Positions 8,943-18,779 are shown, numbered from the stretch's first letter. The stretch: DNA of 64,000 nt from Paracoccus sp. M683 (GCF_007096355.1 NZ_VKDF01000009.1:60665-124664); one strand, 5' to 3'. Notes: generated from the sequence alone by a model not told the origin. Numbers and translations: made by a program.

Positions 8943-9281
8943 TCAGGTAATGCTGACCAGCGGCGGATCACGGGCCTGCGGCGCGACTTGCGCCGCCTCG
9001 GCAAGACCAAGGTGCAATTCGGTGAAATATGCGGCGAAAGCAGTCGGCTCGGGCAGTGCCGATGGGTCGGGCAGCACGGTGGCCGCCAGCATCGACAGCA
9101 CCATGTCGGGGCAGTAATACGGGCTTTCAACCGGGGCGCCGTCGGGGCCATAGACCAGAACCACGGCCTCGCCCGAACACAGCACGACCTGATCCCCGAT
9201 CCGCGCCTGCCCGCGCGCCGAACCAAGCGCAAAGCTGGTCAGCACAAGGCACAGGATCAGGAGCGGGCGAATCACTTGCAT
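8943..9281 (-). CDS. DUF2946-like copper-associated exported protein
   Basis: A 112-aa protein with a hydrophobic N-terminus (VIRPLLILCLVLTSFALG) followed by IGDQVVLCSGEAVVLVYGPDG and SPYYCPDM. The LCSG...DG.PV...CPD pattern matches what I know of the DUF2946 (CutF-like) family, which often precedes copper genes and in Rhodobacter cutF acts in copper-dependent control of its operon. Here it precedes the PCu(A)C gene, as expected for that family. ATG 9281 is the likely start; an in-frame start 13 codons upstream is possible. Its role as chaperone or regulatory leader is inference. Confidence 0.65.
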   Translation of the reverse strand: MQVIRPLLILCLVLTSFALGSARGQARIGDQVVLCSGEAVVLVYGPDGAPVESPYYCPDMVLSMLAATVLPDPSALPEPTAFAAYFTELHLGLAEAAQVAPQARDPPLVSIT

Positions 9282-9365
9282 CGTGCCGGCGACCCTAGCG
9301 ACGACGCCTGGCTTGTGCATCAGCCAAACTGTCGCGGATTGCCGGCACCCGGATGCCGCACAAAT

Positions 9366-9393
9366 GCAAAAGCCCCGCCGTCACGGGCGGGGC
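9366..9393 (-). terminator. Rho-independent terminator of rpmB
   Basis: On the minus strand GCCCCGCC and GGCGGGGC form an 8-bp GC stem with a 6-nt loop, followed by TTTTG. It begins 25 bp past the rpmB stop. Confidence 0.85.
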
Positions 9394-9417
9394 GCAATGC
9401 GGGTCTGCCAGAAGGGC

Positions 9418-9714
9418 TTAGGCCAGTTGGGCCGGGCCGTCTTTCTTGGCGATCTCGCGCTTGATCTTCAGGGCGCGGGCCGACAGTTCGTCATCCTTGG
9501 CCTTCGCCAGGAATGCATCCAGACCACCGCGGTGATCCACCGAACGCAGCGCGGCGGCCGAGATCCGCAGCGAATAGGTCTTACCCATCTTTTCCGAGAT
9601 CAGGCTGACATCGTTGAGGTTGGGCAGGAACCGGCGACGGGTCTTGTTGTTTGCGTGGCTGACATTGTTGCCAGTCATCGGGCCTTTGCCGGTCAGTTCG
9701 CAGACGCGCGACAT
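9418..9714 (-). CDS. rpmB: 50S ribosomal protein L28
   Basis: Structural protein of the large ribosomal subunit, 98 aa. The N-terminus [20 protein letters not shown] and the following [11 protein letters not shown] are diagnostic for alphaproteobacterial L28, which is longer at the C-terminus than the E. coli form. ATG 9714 gives the family's standard start; an ATG three codons upstream is in frame. The gene appears monocistronic, with a strong terminator after it and a weaker one before it. Confidence 0.98.
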   Translation of the reverse strand: MSRVCELTGKGPMTGNNVSHANNKTRRRFLPNLNDVSLISEKMGKTYSLRISAAALRSVDHRGGLDAFLAKAKDDELSARALKIKREIAKKDGPAQLA

Positions 9715-9771
9715 GGTGGTCATCCTTCGTTACAGCTGTCGGGTGAGACGCCAGGCGCACCACCCCAATGT

Positions 9772-9796
9772 GAAAGGGCGCCGCGTGGCAGCGCCC
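9772..9796 (-). terminator. Hairpin after the PEP-mutase-like gene
   Basis: GGGCGC (minus strand) pairs with GCGCCC across a short loop and is followed by TTTC. It lies between the PEP-mutase-like gene and rpmB, both on the minus strand. The U-tract is short, so it may be a weak terminator. Confidence 0.5.
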
Positions 9797-9838
9797 GAAA
9801 TTCCGTTCGCGGGTGATTAGTCCCTTGCGCGGCGGGCG

Positions 9839-10573
9839 TCAAGCCCCGTTGGCCACCTGATCGCGATAGGCCTGCGCCAGCGCCGCCATGGCCTCGCGCC
9901 ACGGAAACGGGCCAAAGCTGATCCGCGCCACGCCAAGCGCGGCCAGTTCCGCAATGCCCGGCGCGCGGGGTGATTTCATGATGTTCACCGGCAGCGGGCT
10001 GACCTTGCACAAATCCCCGATCAGACCCGGATCGACAAGCCCCGGCGCAAAGAAACCCTTTGCCCCCGCATCGGCATAAACCCCCGCCCGATCAACGGCT
10101 TCAGCCATCAGCGCGGGATGATCCTCGGCCGGGCTTTGCAGGAAAAGATCGGTCCGTGCATTGATGAACAGATCGGTGGCACGGCGGACGGCGGCGATCA
10201 GCGCGGCCATCTCGACCGCCGGACGAATGCCGGTTTCGGGCGGAACGCCGTCCTCCAGATTGACACCGGCCACGCCAAGCGCAGCAAGCGCGCGCGCGTT
10301 CCGCGCCACGCCATCGGGACTGTTGGCGTAACCCGCCTCGAAATCGACGGTCAGGGGCAGATCGCTGGCCGCGCGAATCCGTTCGACGACGCCAAGAAGC
10401 TGGTCGAACGGCATCTTCTGCCCGTCGCCATAGCCATTCGCCCCGGCCACCGACGCGCTGCCCGTGGCCAGCGCCGGCGCCCCTGCCCCGGCCACTGCAG
10501 CCGCCGATCCGGCATCCCAAATATTGAACAGGATCAGCGGCTTGCCGGGTTCGTGAAGATCTGCAAAGCTCAT
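9839..10573 (-). CDS. Isocitrate lyase/phosphoenolpyruvate mutase family protein
   Basis: A 244-aa TIM-barrel protein of the PEP mutase/isocitrate lyase superfamily. NIWDAGSAAAVAGAGAPALATGS, DFEAGYA, GVNLEDG and INARTD match the superfamily's Mg-binding and substrate loops. The K-x-CGH catalytic segment of true isocitrate lyases is not seen, so the activity is more likely a 2-methylisocitrate-lyase or oxaloacetase-like reaction. The start ATG overlaps the ada stop by 4 bp, making it the second gene of an ada operon. Confidence 0.85.
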   Translation of the reverse strand: MSFADLHEPGKPLILFNIWDAGSAAAVAGAGAPALATGSASVAGANGYGDGQKMPFDQLLGVVERIRAASDLPLTVDFEAGYANSPDGVARNARALAALGVAGVNLEDGVPPETGIRPAVEMAALIAAVRRATDLFINARTDLFLQSPAEDHPALMAEAVDRAGVYADAGAKGFFAPGLVDPGLIGDLCKVSPLPVNIMKSPRAPGIAELAALGVARISFGPFPWREAMAALAQAYRDQVANGA

Positions 10574-11625
10574 GCGGCGACCCCATAACTGCGTTCGACC
10601 TCGATCAGGCGCTGCTTGCGCCACAGCCCGCCGGCATAGCCCGTCAGCGTGCCATCGGCGCCAATGACGCGGTGGCATGGGATGACGATGGCGATGCGGT
10701 TATTCGCATTGGCATTGGCGACAGCGCGGGTGGCCGAGGGCTGACCGATGGCGCCCGCCAGTTGGGCATAACTGCGGGTGTCGCCTGCCGGGATCTGGCG
10801 CAGACCTTGCCAGACGCGGCGCTGAAAATCGGTGCCGTGCAGGTGCAGATCCAGATCGAATAACGGGCGGTCGCCCGCAAAGAACTGTGCCAGCTGCGAT
10901 TCGGTCCGGTCAGTCACGGCGGTGCGACCAAGGCCGATCCGACCGCCGACAAAGCCCGAAAGGCGACGCAATCCCTGAGGCAAGGCCTTGCGGTCGGTAA
11001 ATTCCAGCAAATGCAGCGCGGTATCGTCGGCGATGGCGATCATGCCGCCCAGAGGGGTTTCGATCCAGTCGGCCCGCAGATCGGCGGGCTGGCGCATCTG
11101 ATGCGGAGGATGGCCGAAAAGCCGGGTAAAAGCGGTGCGGAAACCGCTGGCCGAATCGAAACCGGCATCAAGCTGCGCGTCAATCATGGCGCTTCCTTTC
11201 GTGATGGATTTCAGCCCCTCGCGCAGGCGGGCGGCGCGGGCGATTTCCAAAAATGTCTGGCCGAAATGGCGCTTGAAGGCCCGGCGCACGGTCGAAGGAT
11301 CATGCCCCAGTCCGGTCAGGTCGCTCTCGCTCCAGCGGCGCTCGGGATCGGCATGCAGCGCGGCGATCAGGGCGGTGACGGTGGCGTGCCCTTCGGCCTC
11401 TGGCCCCGTCGGGTGACAGCGCAGGCAGGGGCGGAAGCCAGCGGCGGCAGCTTGGGCCGGGCTGGCGAACCAGCGGCAGTTTTCGGGGCGAGGCCTGCGG
11501 GCCGGGCAGGTCAGGCGACAGAAGATGCCGGTGGTGGTGACCCCGACATAGGCGCGGCCTTCAAAGGCGGGGTCTCGGCTGCTGAGCGCGTCATACAGCG
11601 CGCCGGGTTCGGGCAGGTCCAACAT
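10570..11625 (-). CDS. ada: Bifunctional DNA alkylation repair protein/regulator Ada
   Basis: DNA alkylation repair methyltransferase and AraC-type activator of the adaptive response, 351 aa. N-terminal zinc domain cysteines are C36 and C40 (GIFCRLTC) and C67 and C70 (PCLRC). C36 corresponds to the phosphotriester acceptor of E. coli Ada. A central AraC helix-turn-helix follows (SESDLTGLGHDPSTVRRAFKRHFG), then the O6-alkylguanine transferase domain with acceptor Cys in IPCHRVIG. ATG 11625 follows AAGGAA. All key residues are present, so both functions should be intact. It heads an operon with the PEP-mutase-like gene. Confidence 0.95.
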   Translation of the reverse strand: MLDLPEPGALYDALSSRDPAFEGRAYVGVTTTGIFCRLTCPARRPRPENCRWFASPAQAAAAGFRPCLRCHPTGPEAEGHATVTALIAALHADPERRWSESDLTGLGHDPSTVRRAFKRHFGQTFLEIARAARLREGLKSITKGSAMIDAQLDAGFDSASGFRTAFTRLFGHPPHQMRQPADLRADWIETPLGGMIAIADDTALHLLEFTDRKALPQGLRRLSGFVGGRIGLGRTAVTDRTESQLAQFFAGDRPLFDLDLHLHGTDFQRRVWQGLRQIPAGDTRSYAQLAGAIGQPSATRAVANANANNRIAIVIPCHRVIGADGTLTGYAGGLWRKQRLIEVERSYGVAA

Positions 11626-11695
11626 GGTGCGTTCCTTGTTTATCTGCATTTACCCTACTCGATTCGCCTTCCTGCCGGGCCGCAGAATCGGGCGT

Positions 11696-12673
11696 CTATT
11701 TCGGCGCTGCTTCCCGGTCCAGCCATGCCAGCATATGTGCAGCCGCCTCGCCCGGCGCCGCGCTGCCCGCCGCGACGGCCTGCCCCAGTTCATCCAGTTT
11801 GGCGCGTGCCTCGGGCGCGTCAAGCCGCGACAACAGGCCCGCGCGAACCTCGGCCTGAAACCAGTTCCGTGCCTGACGCGCGCGATTGGCATCGAAATGC
11901 CCATGTTCGCGGCGCCATCCGGTCAGCGTCTGCATCTCGTCCCAGGCCTGGGCCAGCCCGATGCCGGTGGTGGCGGAAACCGCATGGGCAAGGGGAAAGC
12001 CCTCGGGATCCTGCGGACGCTTGCGCAACAGCCGCAATGCGCCGGCGTAGTCGGCCACGGTGCGGCGAGCGGTTGCCAGCAGGTCGCCATCGGCCTTGTT
12101 CACCAGAATCAGGTCGGCCATTTCCATGATGCCGCGTTTGACGCCTTGCAGTTCATCGCCACCCGCAGGTGCCAGCAGCAGGATGAACAGGTCGGACATT
12201 TCCGCCACCAGCGTTTCGGACTGGCCGACACCGACAGTTTCGATCAGCACCACGTCAAAGCCGGCCGCCTCGCACAGCCGGATCGCCTCGCGCGTGCGGC
12301 GGGCGACGCCGCCCAGTTCGGCCCGCGATGGCGAGGGGCGGATAAAGGCGTTGGGATCACGCGCCAGATGTTCCATCCGGGTCTTGTCGCCCAGGATCGA
12401 GCCGCCGGACCGCGCCGATGAGGGGTCGACAGCAAGAACCGCCACCTTCAGCCCCTGCCCGGTCAGCATGGTTCCAAAGGCCTCGATAAAGGTAGACTTG
12501 CCAACGCCGGGCGTGCCGGACAGACCGATGCGCAGGGCCTGCCGGTCGGGCAGCCCGGCAAGCAGGGCCAGCGCCTGTTCGCGATGGTCTGCGCGGGTCG
12601 ATTCGATCAGCGTGATCGCGCGCGACAAGGCCCGGCGGCTGCCCCCGGTCAGTTCCGTCAACAGATCGTCCAT
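11696..12673 (-). CDS. meaB: Methylmalonyl-CoA mutase-associated GTPase MeaB
   Basis: G-protein chaperone that protects and reloads the B12 cofactor of methylmalonyl-CoA mutase, 325 aa. The P-loop is GTPGVGKS (53-60), followed by AVDPSSARSGGSILGDKTRM, ETVGVGQSE and NKAD, the typical SIMIBI GTPase signatures of the MeaB/ArgK group. The mutase genes are not in the window, so this is a stand-alone locus. It is divergent from the thioredoxin-like gene; extragenic element copy 2 lies between them. Confidence 0.95.
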   Translation of the reverse strand: MDDLLTELTGGSRRALSRAITLIESTRADHREQALALLAGLPDRQALRIGLSGTPGVGKSTFIEAFGTMLTGQGLKVAVLAVDPSSARSGGSILGDKTRMEHLARDPNAFIRPSPSRAELGGVARRTREAIRLCEAAGFDVVLIETVGVGQSETLVAEMSDLFILLLAPAGGDELQGVKRGIMEMADLILVNKADGDLLATARRTVADYAGALRLLRKRPQDPEGFPLAHAVSATTGIGLAQAWDEMQTLTGWRREHGHFDANRARQARNWFQAEVRAGLLSRLDAPEARAKLDELGQAVAAGSAAPGEAAAHMLAWLDREAAPK

Positions 12674-12689
12674 ATCGCCCCGTCAGCAG

Positions 12690-12738
12690 CAGGGGCCCGG
12701 TGCCCCGCAGCTTCGTGGATATTTGCGCAGGGCTGAAA
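12690..12738 (+). repeat. Extragenic GGATATTT element, copy 2
   Basis: GGGGCCCGGTGCCCC hairpin followed by CGTGGATATTTGCGCAGGGCTGAAA. It sits in the divergent gap between meaB and the thioredoxin-like gene. Confidence 0.65.
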
Positions 12739-12838
12739 TGCCAAGGGGCGGATGGTCACGCGAAGTTTCCCGACCCGCGACGGGCCCTGCCGCATGGCCT
12801 GCTTGTGACAGGTGATGGCGGCTCGTATATGCAAGGGC

Positions 12839-13315
12839 ATGAAGAACGCGATCAGCCGGGGCCTGACCGGCATCAGGACGCTGCGGGGCGCCTTGTGCGG
12901 TGCCGCCCTTGCTGCCGTGACAATGGCAGCCGGGGGCATGATCGCCAGCGCCCCCTCTGCCCAGGCAGAGAGCCTGGCCGCAGCTGCGCCAGACTGGCAG
13001 GGCCAGCCCATAAGGCTGATGATGGTCGAGCAGGCGGGTTGCATCTATTGCGCAAGATGGGATGCCGAGATCGCCCCCGGCTTTGCCAACAGCGCCGAGG
13101 GTCGCACGGCACCCTTGATGCGCGTCGATATAGATGGACCATGGCCGGACGGGATCGTTCTGGACTCGCGGCCTGCGATCACGCCGACCTTCATCCTGCT
13201 GAAGAAAGGCGTCGAGTTGGACCGCATCGAGGGCTATGTGGGCCAGGCCTATTTCCATCCGGTTCTGGCCGAGATGATGCGCAACGCAGGTGTGGCCATC
13301 GAACAGGTGGAATGA
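12839..13315 (+). CDS. Exported thioredoxin-like protein (SoxS type)
   Basis: Periplasmic thioredoxin-fold protein with active-site CIYC (VEQAGCIYCARW) after a signal peptide (roughly MKNAISRG...SAQAES). ITPTFILLKKG supplies the cis-Pro loop. It resembles SoxS of Paracoccus sulfur-oxidation clusters, but no sulfur-oxidation genes are present. Start is uncertain: ATG 12839 gives a compact signal peptide of about 158 aa; ATG 12815 or GTG 12812 are in frame. Its stop overlaps the ArsR-like gene (ATGA), so the two are one operon. Confidence 0.75.
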   Translation: MKNAISRGLTGIRTLRGALCGAALAAVTMAAGGMIASAPSAQAESLAAAAPDWQGQPIRLMMVEQAGCIYCARWDAEIAPGFANSAEGRTAPLMRVDIDGPWPDGIVLDSRPAITPTFILLKKGVELDRIEGYVGQAYFHPVLAEMMRNAGVAIEQVE

Positions 13316-13554
13316 TGGAAAAGCACGCTGTTTTCGCCGATGGTGGTGCCGGCGGCATGTCCCCACCGGTGGAAGAGATGACAGCCCGCGCGACCGAAGC
13401 CGCCTCCTTTCTGAAGGTGCTGGCCCATGAGGGGCGGATGAAGATCCTGTGCCATCTGGCCCATGGCGAGGGCGAGTCGCGGCTGTATTCCATTGCCGAT
13501 CCGCGGGCGGGGCAGGTGGTCGGCCTGATGTATCGTCTGTTCTGTGCGGATTAG
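13312..13554 (+). CDS. ArsR-family regulator lacking its helix-turn-helix (SoxR/BigR-like remnant)
   Basis: The 80-aa product begins like a SoxR/BigR-type ArsR repressor (ARATEAASFLKVLAHEGRMKILCHLAHGE) and ends like one (LYSIADPRAGQVVGLMYRLFC). The roughly 38-40 residues between these parts, which hold the recognition helices and wing in normal 110-120-aa homologues, are missing without loss of frame. The junction contains GGCGAG repeated in tandem (13465-13476). It overlaps the thioredoxin gene by 4 bp. Without an HTH it should not bind DNA alone; it could be a decayed gene or a dimerisation-only protein. The expected family length is from memory. Confidence 0.7.
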   Translation: MMEKHAVFADGGAGGMSPPVEEMTARATEAASFLKVLAHEGRMKILCHLAHGEGESRLYSIADPRAGQVVGLMYRLFCAD

Positions 13555-13556
13555 AG

Positions 13557-13622
13557 CGGGCATGGGGCTTTGCCCCGTCGCCTGACGGCGACTCCCCAGG
13601 ATATTTTTGCACGGATGATGGG
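13557..13622 (+). repeat. Extragenic GGATATTT element, copy 3
   Basis: GGGGCTTTGCCCC hairpin, then CGCC...GGCG, then CCCCAGGATATTTTTGCACGGATGATGG. It lies between the ArsR remnant and serS, co-directional with both. Confidence 0.75.
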
Positions 13623-13686
13623 GCGGGCTTTTGTCCCGTAGCCGCTTGGGTTATGCCCCTTGGTCATATCTGACGAGGGCAAGCCC

Positions 13687-14979
13687 ATGCATGACATCCG
13701 CGCGATCCGTGAAAACCCTGCTGCATTCGACGCCGCTTTGGCGCGGCGCCGGCTGCCCGCCATGTCGCCCGAAATCCTGCGGCTGGATGCCGATCGCCGC
13801 GCCCGGATCGCCGAGGCCGAGGCCGCACAGGCCGAGCAGAACAAGGCCAGCAAGGAAGTCGGTGCCGCCAAGGGTCGCGGCGACGAGGCCGAATTTGAAC
13901 GGCTGCGCGGGCTGGTGGCCGAGAAGAAGGCCGATGTGGCGCGGATGCAGGCCGAGGCCGCCGAGATGGATGCGCAGCTGCGCGATCTGTTGATGGGCAT
14001 TCCGAACCTGCCGCTGGACAGCATTCCCGATGGGGTCGATGAGGCTGACAATGTCGAGATCCGCCGTTGGGGCGACCCTCGCGGTTTCGATTTCAGCCCG
14101 GTCGAGCATTACGAGATTGCGGGCGTGAAGCCCGGCATGGACTTTGAGACCGCCGCCAAGCTGTCGGGCAGCCGCTTTGTCGTGTTGAAGGGCGCGGTGG
14201 CGCGCATCCACCGGGCGCTGGCGCAGTTCATGATCGACTTTCATATCGACAAGCACGGGCTTCAGGAAACCTGGGCCCCGGTTCTGGTGCTGGAAGATAT
14301 GATGTATGGCACCAACCAGCTGCCGAAATTCGGCGAGGACAGTTATAAGACCCGCGAGGGGTACTGGCTGATCCCGACTTCGGAAGTGACGCTGACCAAT
14401 ACCGTCCATGGCGATCTGCTGGATCAGGCCGATCTGCCGCGCCGGATGACCGCACACAGCCAGTGCTTCCGGTCAGAAGCGGGCAGCGCGGGACGCGACA
14501 CCTCGGGCATGTTGCGCCAGCATCAGTTCGAAAAGGTCGAGATGGTGTCGATCACCGATGCCGAGACCGGCCTGGACGAACATGCCCGGATGACCCGCTG
14601 TGCCGAAGCCGTGCTGGAGGCATTGGGCCTGCCCTATCGCACCGTCGTCCTGTCCACCGGCGATATGGGTTTCGGCGCGCGGATCACCCATGATCTTGAG
14701 GTCTGGCTGCCCGGTCAGGACAAATATCGCGAGATCAGCAGCGTCAGTTACTGCGGCGACTTTCAGGCGCGGCGGATGAATGCGCGCTATCGTCCCGCAG
14801 CCGGCGGCAAGCCCGAGTTCGTGCATACGTTGAACGGGTCAGGGCTGGCCGTGGGTCGGGCGCTGATCGCAGTGCTGGAGAACGGGCAGCAGGCAGATGG
14901 CTCGGTCGAGCTGCCGGGCGTGCTGCATCCCTATCTGGGTGGCAAGACGCGGCTGACGGCCGAGGGCGTTCTGGCCTGA
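13687..14979 (+). CDS. serS: Seryl-tRNA synthetase
   Basis: Class II synthetase that charges tRNA-Ser and tRNA-Sec, 430 aa. The N-terminal coiled-coil arm (about residues 30-100, rich in Ala/Glu/Lys) is followed by the catalytic core with motif 2 ([20 protein letters not shown]) and motif 3 ([15 protein letters not shown]). ATG 13687 follows GAGGG and gives the family start [11 protein letters not shown]. It is preceded by extragenic element copy 3 and followed by a possible hairpin at about 15000-15030. Confidence 0.97.
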   Translation: MHDIRAIRENPAAFDAALARRRLPAMSPEILRLDADRRARIAEAEAAQAEQNKASKEVGAAKGRGDEAEFERLRGLVAEKKADVARMQAEAAEMDAQLRDLLMGIPNLPLDSIPDGVDEADNVEIRRWGDPRGFDFSPVEHYEIAGVKPGMDFETAAKLSGSRFVVLKGAVARIHRALAQFMIDFHIDKHGLQETWAPVLVLEDMMYGTNQLPKFGEDSYKTREGYWLIPTSEVTLTNTVHGDLLDQADLPRRMTAHSQCFRSEAGSAGRDTSGMLRQHQFEKVEMVSITDAETGLDEHARMTRCAEAVLEALGLPYRTVVLSTGDMGFGARITHDLEVWLPGQDKYREISSVSYCGDFQARRMNARYRPAAGGKPEFVHTLNGSGLAVGRALIAVLENGQQADGSVELPGVLHPYLGGKTRLTAEGVLA

Positions 14980-15058
14980 GTCCCCGCCCAGAAGCAGGGG
15001 TTTTCGGCTTCCTGTCTGAAGGGCCGAAACCCTTGGGCACCGTGCGGCGTTTCGTGGC

Positions 15059-15961
15059 ATGAACAGAAGCGCGGCAATCATGGTCTGTCTGGCGGTGGGG
15101 ATCTTCATCTTCAGCAGCCTGACCTATGCGGTCGGTCAGCATTCGGGTCCGGTAGCGCTGCCGATGACCGCGGCAAGCACGCAGCTTGCAGCGATGACAC
15201 GTTTGGGAATGCCGGGGATTCCCGATGTCGTCGCGCCGCTGCCCGATGGTTCGCTTGGCCTGCACAGCCTGTTCCTGCAACCCGAAGATCCGGTGTTGTG
15301 GTCGCTGCTGGTTGCCGTGTGGATCGCATTGACCATTCATGCCTTCGGGGTGCTGCGCCGACAACACCGGACCGAGTTGGCCGGCGCGGTCGCCAGTCAG
15401 GCGACACCCGCCAAGATCGGTCAGGATAAGGGTGATGCCGGGCCGCCGACGGCGCAGCAGCTGGCGCTGCGCCACAGCCATGACAATGACCTTGCCGAAC
15501 ATGCCCCGCTGGCGCTGGCGTTGCTGGCCGGGGCGGCCTGGCCCTGGCTTATCGACCGCTATCAGGCAAGCGGCTTCGTGCTGGCGCTGGCGATGCTGTC
15601 GCTGGCGCTGGCGGCGGCGGTCAGGGGGCAGCGCGATGGCAGCCGGATCCGGCGCATGCAGACGGTCGGGCTGTTCGCCGGATGGGCGACAGCCGTGACC
15701 TATGCGGCATTCGCGACATTACTGAACGATCATCTGGGTATTCCCGCCGTGGCGTCGACCGTGACGGCGATGCTGCTTTGCGCGGCGGCGGGGGTCATCA
15801 TCCAGCTGAGGCTGGGCGGCGCGTTCTGCTATTCCGTGGCGATCATCTGGTCGTTGGTCGGGCTGGCGCTGGCCACCATGCAGGCCGACGCCACCATCGC
15901 GATGATGGCGATCATCGGAATTTCGGCCATGGCCATCGTGCTGGTGCGCGCAGCCAGTTAA
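15059..15961 (+). CDS. Hypothetical multi-spanning membrane protein
   Basis: An unrecognised 300-aa integral membrane protein. A hydrophobic segment at the N-terminus, one near residue 85, and a series in the C-terminal half (from about residue 150 on) suggest six to eight helices, with a charged loop QQHRTELAG...[16 protein letters not shown] in the middle. No transporter or enzyme motif is evident. Its stop overlaps the convergent der gene by 4 bp. Start ATG 15059 has only a weak ribosome-binding site; an internal start is possible. Confidence 0.6.
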   Translation: MNRSAAIMVCLAVGIFIFSSLTYAVGQHSGPVALPMTAASTQLAAMTRLGMPGIPDVVAPLPDGSLGLHSLFLQPEDPVLWSLLVAVWIALTIHAFGVLRRQHRTELAGAVASQATPAKIGQDKGDAGPPTAQQLALRHSHDNDLAEHAPLALALLAGAAWPWLIDRYQASGFVLALAMLSLALAAAVRGQRDGSRIRRMQTVGLFAGWATAVTYAAFATLLNDHLGIPAVASTVTAMLLCAAAGVIIQLRLGGAFCYSVAIIWSLVGLALATMQADATIAMMAIIGISAMAIVLVRAAS

Positions 15962-17442
15962 CTGCCCTTCGGTTTCTGCCGGTTCTTGTGCTTGGACAGC
16001 GCGCCCGACTGGCTGATCTTGGTGGCCTTGTGGCGATAGGGGTTCTGATCGCCCTGATCGCGGAACATCAGCCGGATCGGCGTGCCGGGCATGTCGAAAT
16101 CGGCACGCAGCCCGTTGATCAGATAGCGCTGATAGCTGTCGGGCAGCTTGTCGGTATGGGTGGCCTTGACGATGAATGCCGGCGGCCGGGTCCGCACCTG
16201 GGTCATATAGCGCAGCCGGATGCGCCGCCCGCCCGGCGCGGGGGGCGGATGCGCCTCGGTCATGGCGCCAAGCCACTGGTTCAGTTTGGCGGTGCTGACG
16301 CGGCGGTTCCAGACCTCATGCGCCTTCAGGATCGCGTTGTGCAGCCGGTCCAGCCCCTTGCCCGTGCGGGCCGAAACGGTGACCAGAGGCGCGCCCTTCA
16401 GCTGCGGCAGCAGGCGTTCAAAGCTTTCGCGCAATTCCTTCAGCTTCTCGGGCTTGTCTTCTTCAAGATCCCATTTATTCGCGGCCACCACCACGGCGCG
16501 ACCTTCCGTTTCGGCGAAATCCGCGATGCGCAGGTCCTGCTGCTCAAAGGGGATGGCGACGTCCAGAAGGACCACCACCACCTCGGCAAAGCGCACGGCC
16601 CGCAACCCATCAGCGACCGACAGCTTTTCCAGCTTGTCATTCACCTTAGCCCGCTTGCGCATGCCCGCCGTGTCAAAAATGCGCATGGGCGTGCCCATGA
16701 ACTCGGTCGTCACGCTGATGGAATCGCGGGTGATGCCGGCCTCGGGGCCGGTCAGCAGGCGATCCTCGCCGATGATCTTGTTGATCAGCGTCGACTTTCC
16801 CGCGTTCGGACGGCCGATGACGGCCAGTTGCAGCGGGCGGCTTTCGGATGGGCGCCATTCCTCGGCACCTTCGCCGGATTCGGCATCCTCATCGGACAGG
16901 GCAATGTCAAATTCCGGCTCGATCGGGGCGGGGCGTTCGGCCTCGACCTGATCGGCAAGCGGCAGCAGGGCGCGGTAAAGGTCGTCCATCCCCTCGCCAT
17001 GTTCGGCGCTGATGCGCAGCGGCTCGCCCAGACCAAGGGCATAGGCTTCCAGCGTGCCGGCCTCGCCCGCGCGGCCTTCTGATTTATTGGCGGCGACGAT
17101 GACATGGCGGGCGCGGCGGCGCAGGATCTCGGCGAAATATTCATCCGCAGCCGTCACGCCGGTGCGGGCATCGACGACGAACAGGCAGATATCGGCCTCA
17201 TCCACGGCACGTTCCGTCAGGCGGCGCATCCGGCCTTGCAGGCTGTCATCCTCGGCGATTTCCAGGCCGGCGCTGTCGATCACGATAAAGCGCAGGTCGC
17301 CAAGCCGGCCCTGCCCTTCGCGCAGGTCACGGGTGACGCCGGGCTGGTCATCGACCAGCGCCAGTTTCTTGCCGACCAGCCGGTTGAACAGGGTCGACTT
17401 GCCGACATTGGGTCGGCCCACAATGGCGAGGGTAAAGCTCAT
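15958..17442 (-). CDS. der: Ribosome biogenesis GTPase Der (EngA)
   Basis: Essential double-domain GTPase needed for 50S subunit assembly, 494 aa. G domain 1 begins at GRPNVGKS (residues 9-16) and G domain 2 at GRPNAGKS, each followed by DxxG (DSAGLE, DTAGMR) and NKSE or NKWD. The C-terminal KH-like domain ends in a basic tail ([11 protein letters not shown]). Its start overlaps the BamB-like gene by 4 bp. The order yfgM-bamB-der is shared with E. coli. Confidence 0.97.
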   Translation of the reverse strand: MSFTLAIVGRPNVGKSTLFNRLVGKKLALVDDQPGVTRDLREGQGRLGDLRFIVIDSAGLEIAEDDSLQGRMRRLTERAVDEADICLFVVDARTGVTAADEYFAEILRRRARHVIVAANKSEGRAGEAGTLEAYALGLGEPLRISAEHGEGMDDLYRALLPLADQVEAERPAPIEPEFDIALSDEDAESGEGAEEWRPSESRPLQLAVIGRPNAGKSTLINKIIGEDRLLTGPEAGITRDSISVTTEFMGTPMRIFDTAGMRKRAKVNDKLEKLSVADGLRAVRFAEVVVVLLDVAIPFEQQDLRIADFAETEGRAVVVAANKWDLEEDKPEKLKELRESFERLLPQLKGAPLVTVSARTGKGLDRLHNAILKAHEVWNRRVSTAKLNQWLGAMTEAHPPPAPGGRRIRLRYMTQVRTRPPAFIVKATHTDKLPDSYQRYLINGLRADFDMPGTPIRLMFRDQGDQNPYRHKATKISQSGALSKHKNRQKPKGS

Positions 17443-18779
17443 CTGAATGCGTGCAATTGGCCCGAACGGGAAACAACATAAAGGGTCTGGCCCGCAACCA
17501 CCGGCGCGGCAGCCGCCCCGCCGGGGATCTGCGCTTGCCCGACCAACGCACCGCTGGAAGGATCAAAGACCCGCAACACCCCGTCGGACGAGGCGACGAA
17601 CAGCCGCCCCCCCGCCAGAACCGGCCCGTAATGGGCATGGATGCTGTCCTGCTTCTTCACGCGGCTATCGGTGAAATAGGGCAGTTCGATCTGCCAGACC
17701 TGCCCGCCGGTGGCGGCGTCGATGCGCACCAGGCTGGCTTCGTCATTGACGGCGAAGATCGAGTTGCCGGCGACCACGACCGGCGAATTGGCGCCTTCGC
17801 GGGCAGACCAGTTCTCCTGCCCCGTGGCCATGTCGATGGCGGCGATGCGCCCCGAGGATGAACCCGAATACAGCGTATCGCCCGCTATCACCGGATCACC
17901 GGTCAGATCGCGGATCGAGGCGATGGCCCGGCCCACGCGCAGACCAGCGACCTGCGCGGTCCAGTTGGTCAACCCGGTCTGGGTATCGGCGGCCAGCAAC
18001 TGCCCCGACGAGAAGGGGAAGATCACGGTATTGCCCGACACGGCCGGGGCGGCGACGCCCATCACGCCCGAGGACGAGGTATTGCCCGAGGTCTGCCACA
18101 GCAGCTTGCCATCCTCGGCCCGGACAGCCCACCCGGTCGAATCGCGCGCGGCGACATAGACGACGCCGTTCTGCGCCGCCGGCCCGCCGCTGATCGAGGA
18201 ATTGACCCGCTGGCGCCACAGAACCCCGCCGGTCGCGGCATCCAGCGCCACAAGCTCGCCATAGCCGGTCGAGACGAAAACCCGCCCGCCTTCGTAAGCC
18301 AGGCCACCGCCCGAGGCACTGTCGCCACCCTCGCTTGCCGGGGTGACATCGACGGACCAGACACGGCCGCCGCCGGTCGAGGTCGCGGTGACGCGCGCGC
18401 GGCTGTCCATCGTAAAGACCATGCCTGCGGCAACGATCGGATCGGCGGTGATACGATGGCGGCGGTCATCGCCCTGGCCGATATCGGCGGTCCAGATGCG
18501 GCCTGTGCCGCTGCCAAGGGCCACGTGACCGGGCGCATGGGCGGCATTGCCGGCGCGATGCGTCCAATCGGCATTGGCGCGGGCGGCGGCAAGGCCGACG
18601 GTGGTGGCGGCAACAGCAGTGGGGGCCATCACGGCCGGCCCATCGGGCGAGTTCACCGCCATCGGGTCCAGCCGCTCGCCGGGCAGGATATATTCCCGTT
18701 CCTGGCAGGCACCAAGCGCCAGCACCGACACAAGCGACAGGGCGAGCGCGGCGGCATGGTTGCGCGTCATCGTGATCAT
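17439..18779 (-). CDS. bamB: BamB-like outer-membrane assembly lipoprotein (PQQ beta-propeller)
   Basis: Lipoprotein with a lipobox LGAC (Cys25 if ATG 18779 is used), followed by an eight-bladed PQQ-like beta-propeller. Repeated blades of the form A-DxxTGxxxW are visible ([42 protein letters not shown]). BamB helps insert outer-membrane proteins. Its place between yfgM and der matches the E. coli order and supports the call. ATG 18770 is an alternative start. Confidence 0.88.
   Translation of the reverse strand: MITMTRNHAAALALSLVSVLALGACQEREYILPGERLDPMAVNSPDGPAVMAPTAVAATTVGLAAARANADWTHRAGNAAHAPGHVALGSGTGRIWTADIGQGDDRRHRITADPIVAAGMVFTMDSRARVTATSTGGGRVWSVDVTPASEGGDSASGGGLAYEGGRVFVSTGYGELVALDAATGGVLWRQRVNSSISGGPAAQNGVVYVAARDSTGWAVRAEDGKLLWQTSGNTSSSGVMGVAAPAVSGNTVIFPFSSGQLLAADTQTGLTNWTAQVAGLRVGRAIASIRDLTGDPVIAGDTLYSGSSSGRIAAIDMATGQENWSAREGANSPVVVAGNSIFAVNDEASLVRIDAATGGQVWQIELPYFTDSRVKKQDSIHAHYGPVLAGGRLFVASSDGVLRVFDPSSGALVGQAQIPGGAAAAPVVAGQTLYVVSRSGQLHAFR

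Noticed and set aside
12839..13554. Sulfur-oxidation (sox) locus
   Set aside because: Only the thioredoxin/ArsR pair resembles soxS/soxR; none of soxXYZABCD for thiosulfate oxidation is present. The soxBDAG here is sarcosine oxidase.
14990..15035. Possible serS terminator hairpin
   Set aside because: GGGTTTTCGGC and GCCGAAACCC pair only with a bulge and no T-tract follows; too weak to list.
15682..17082. 466-codon frame antisense to der
   Set aside because: Der is unambiguous on the other strand; this frame shows no domain.
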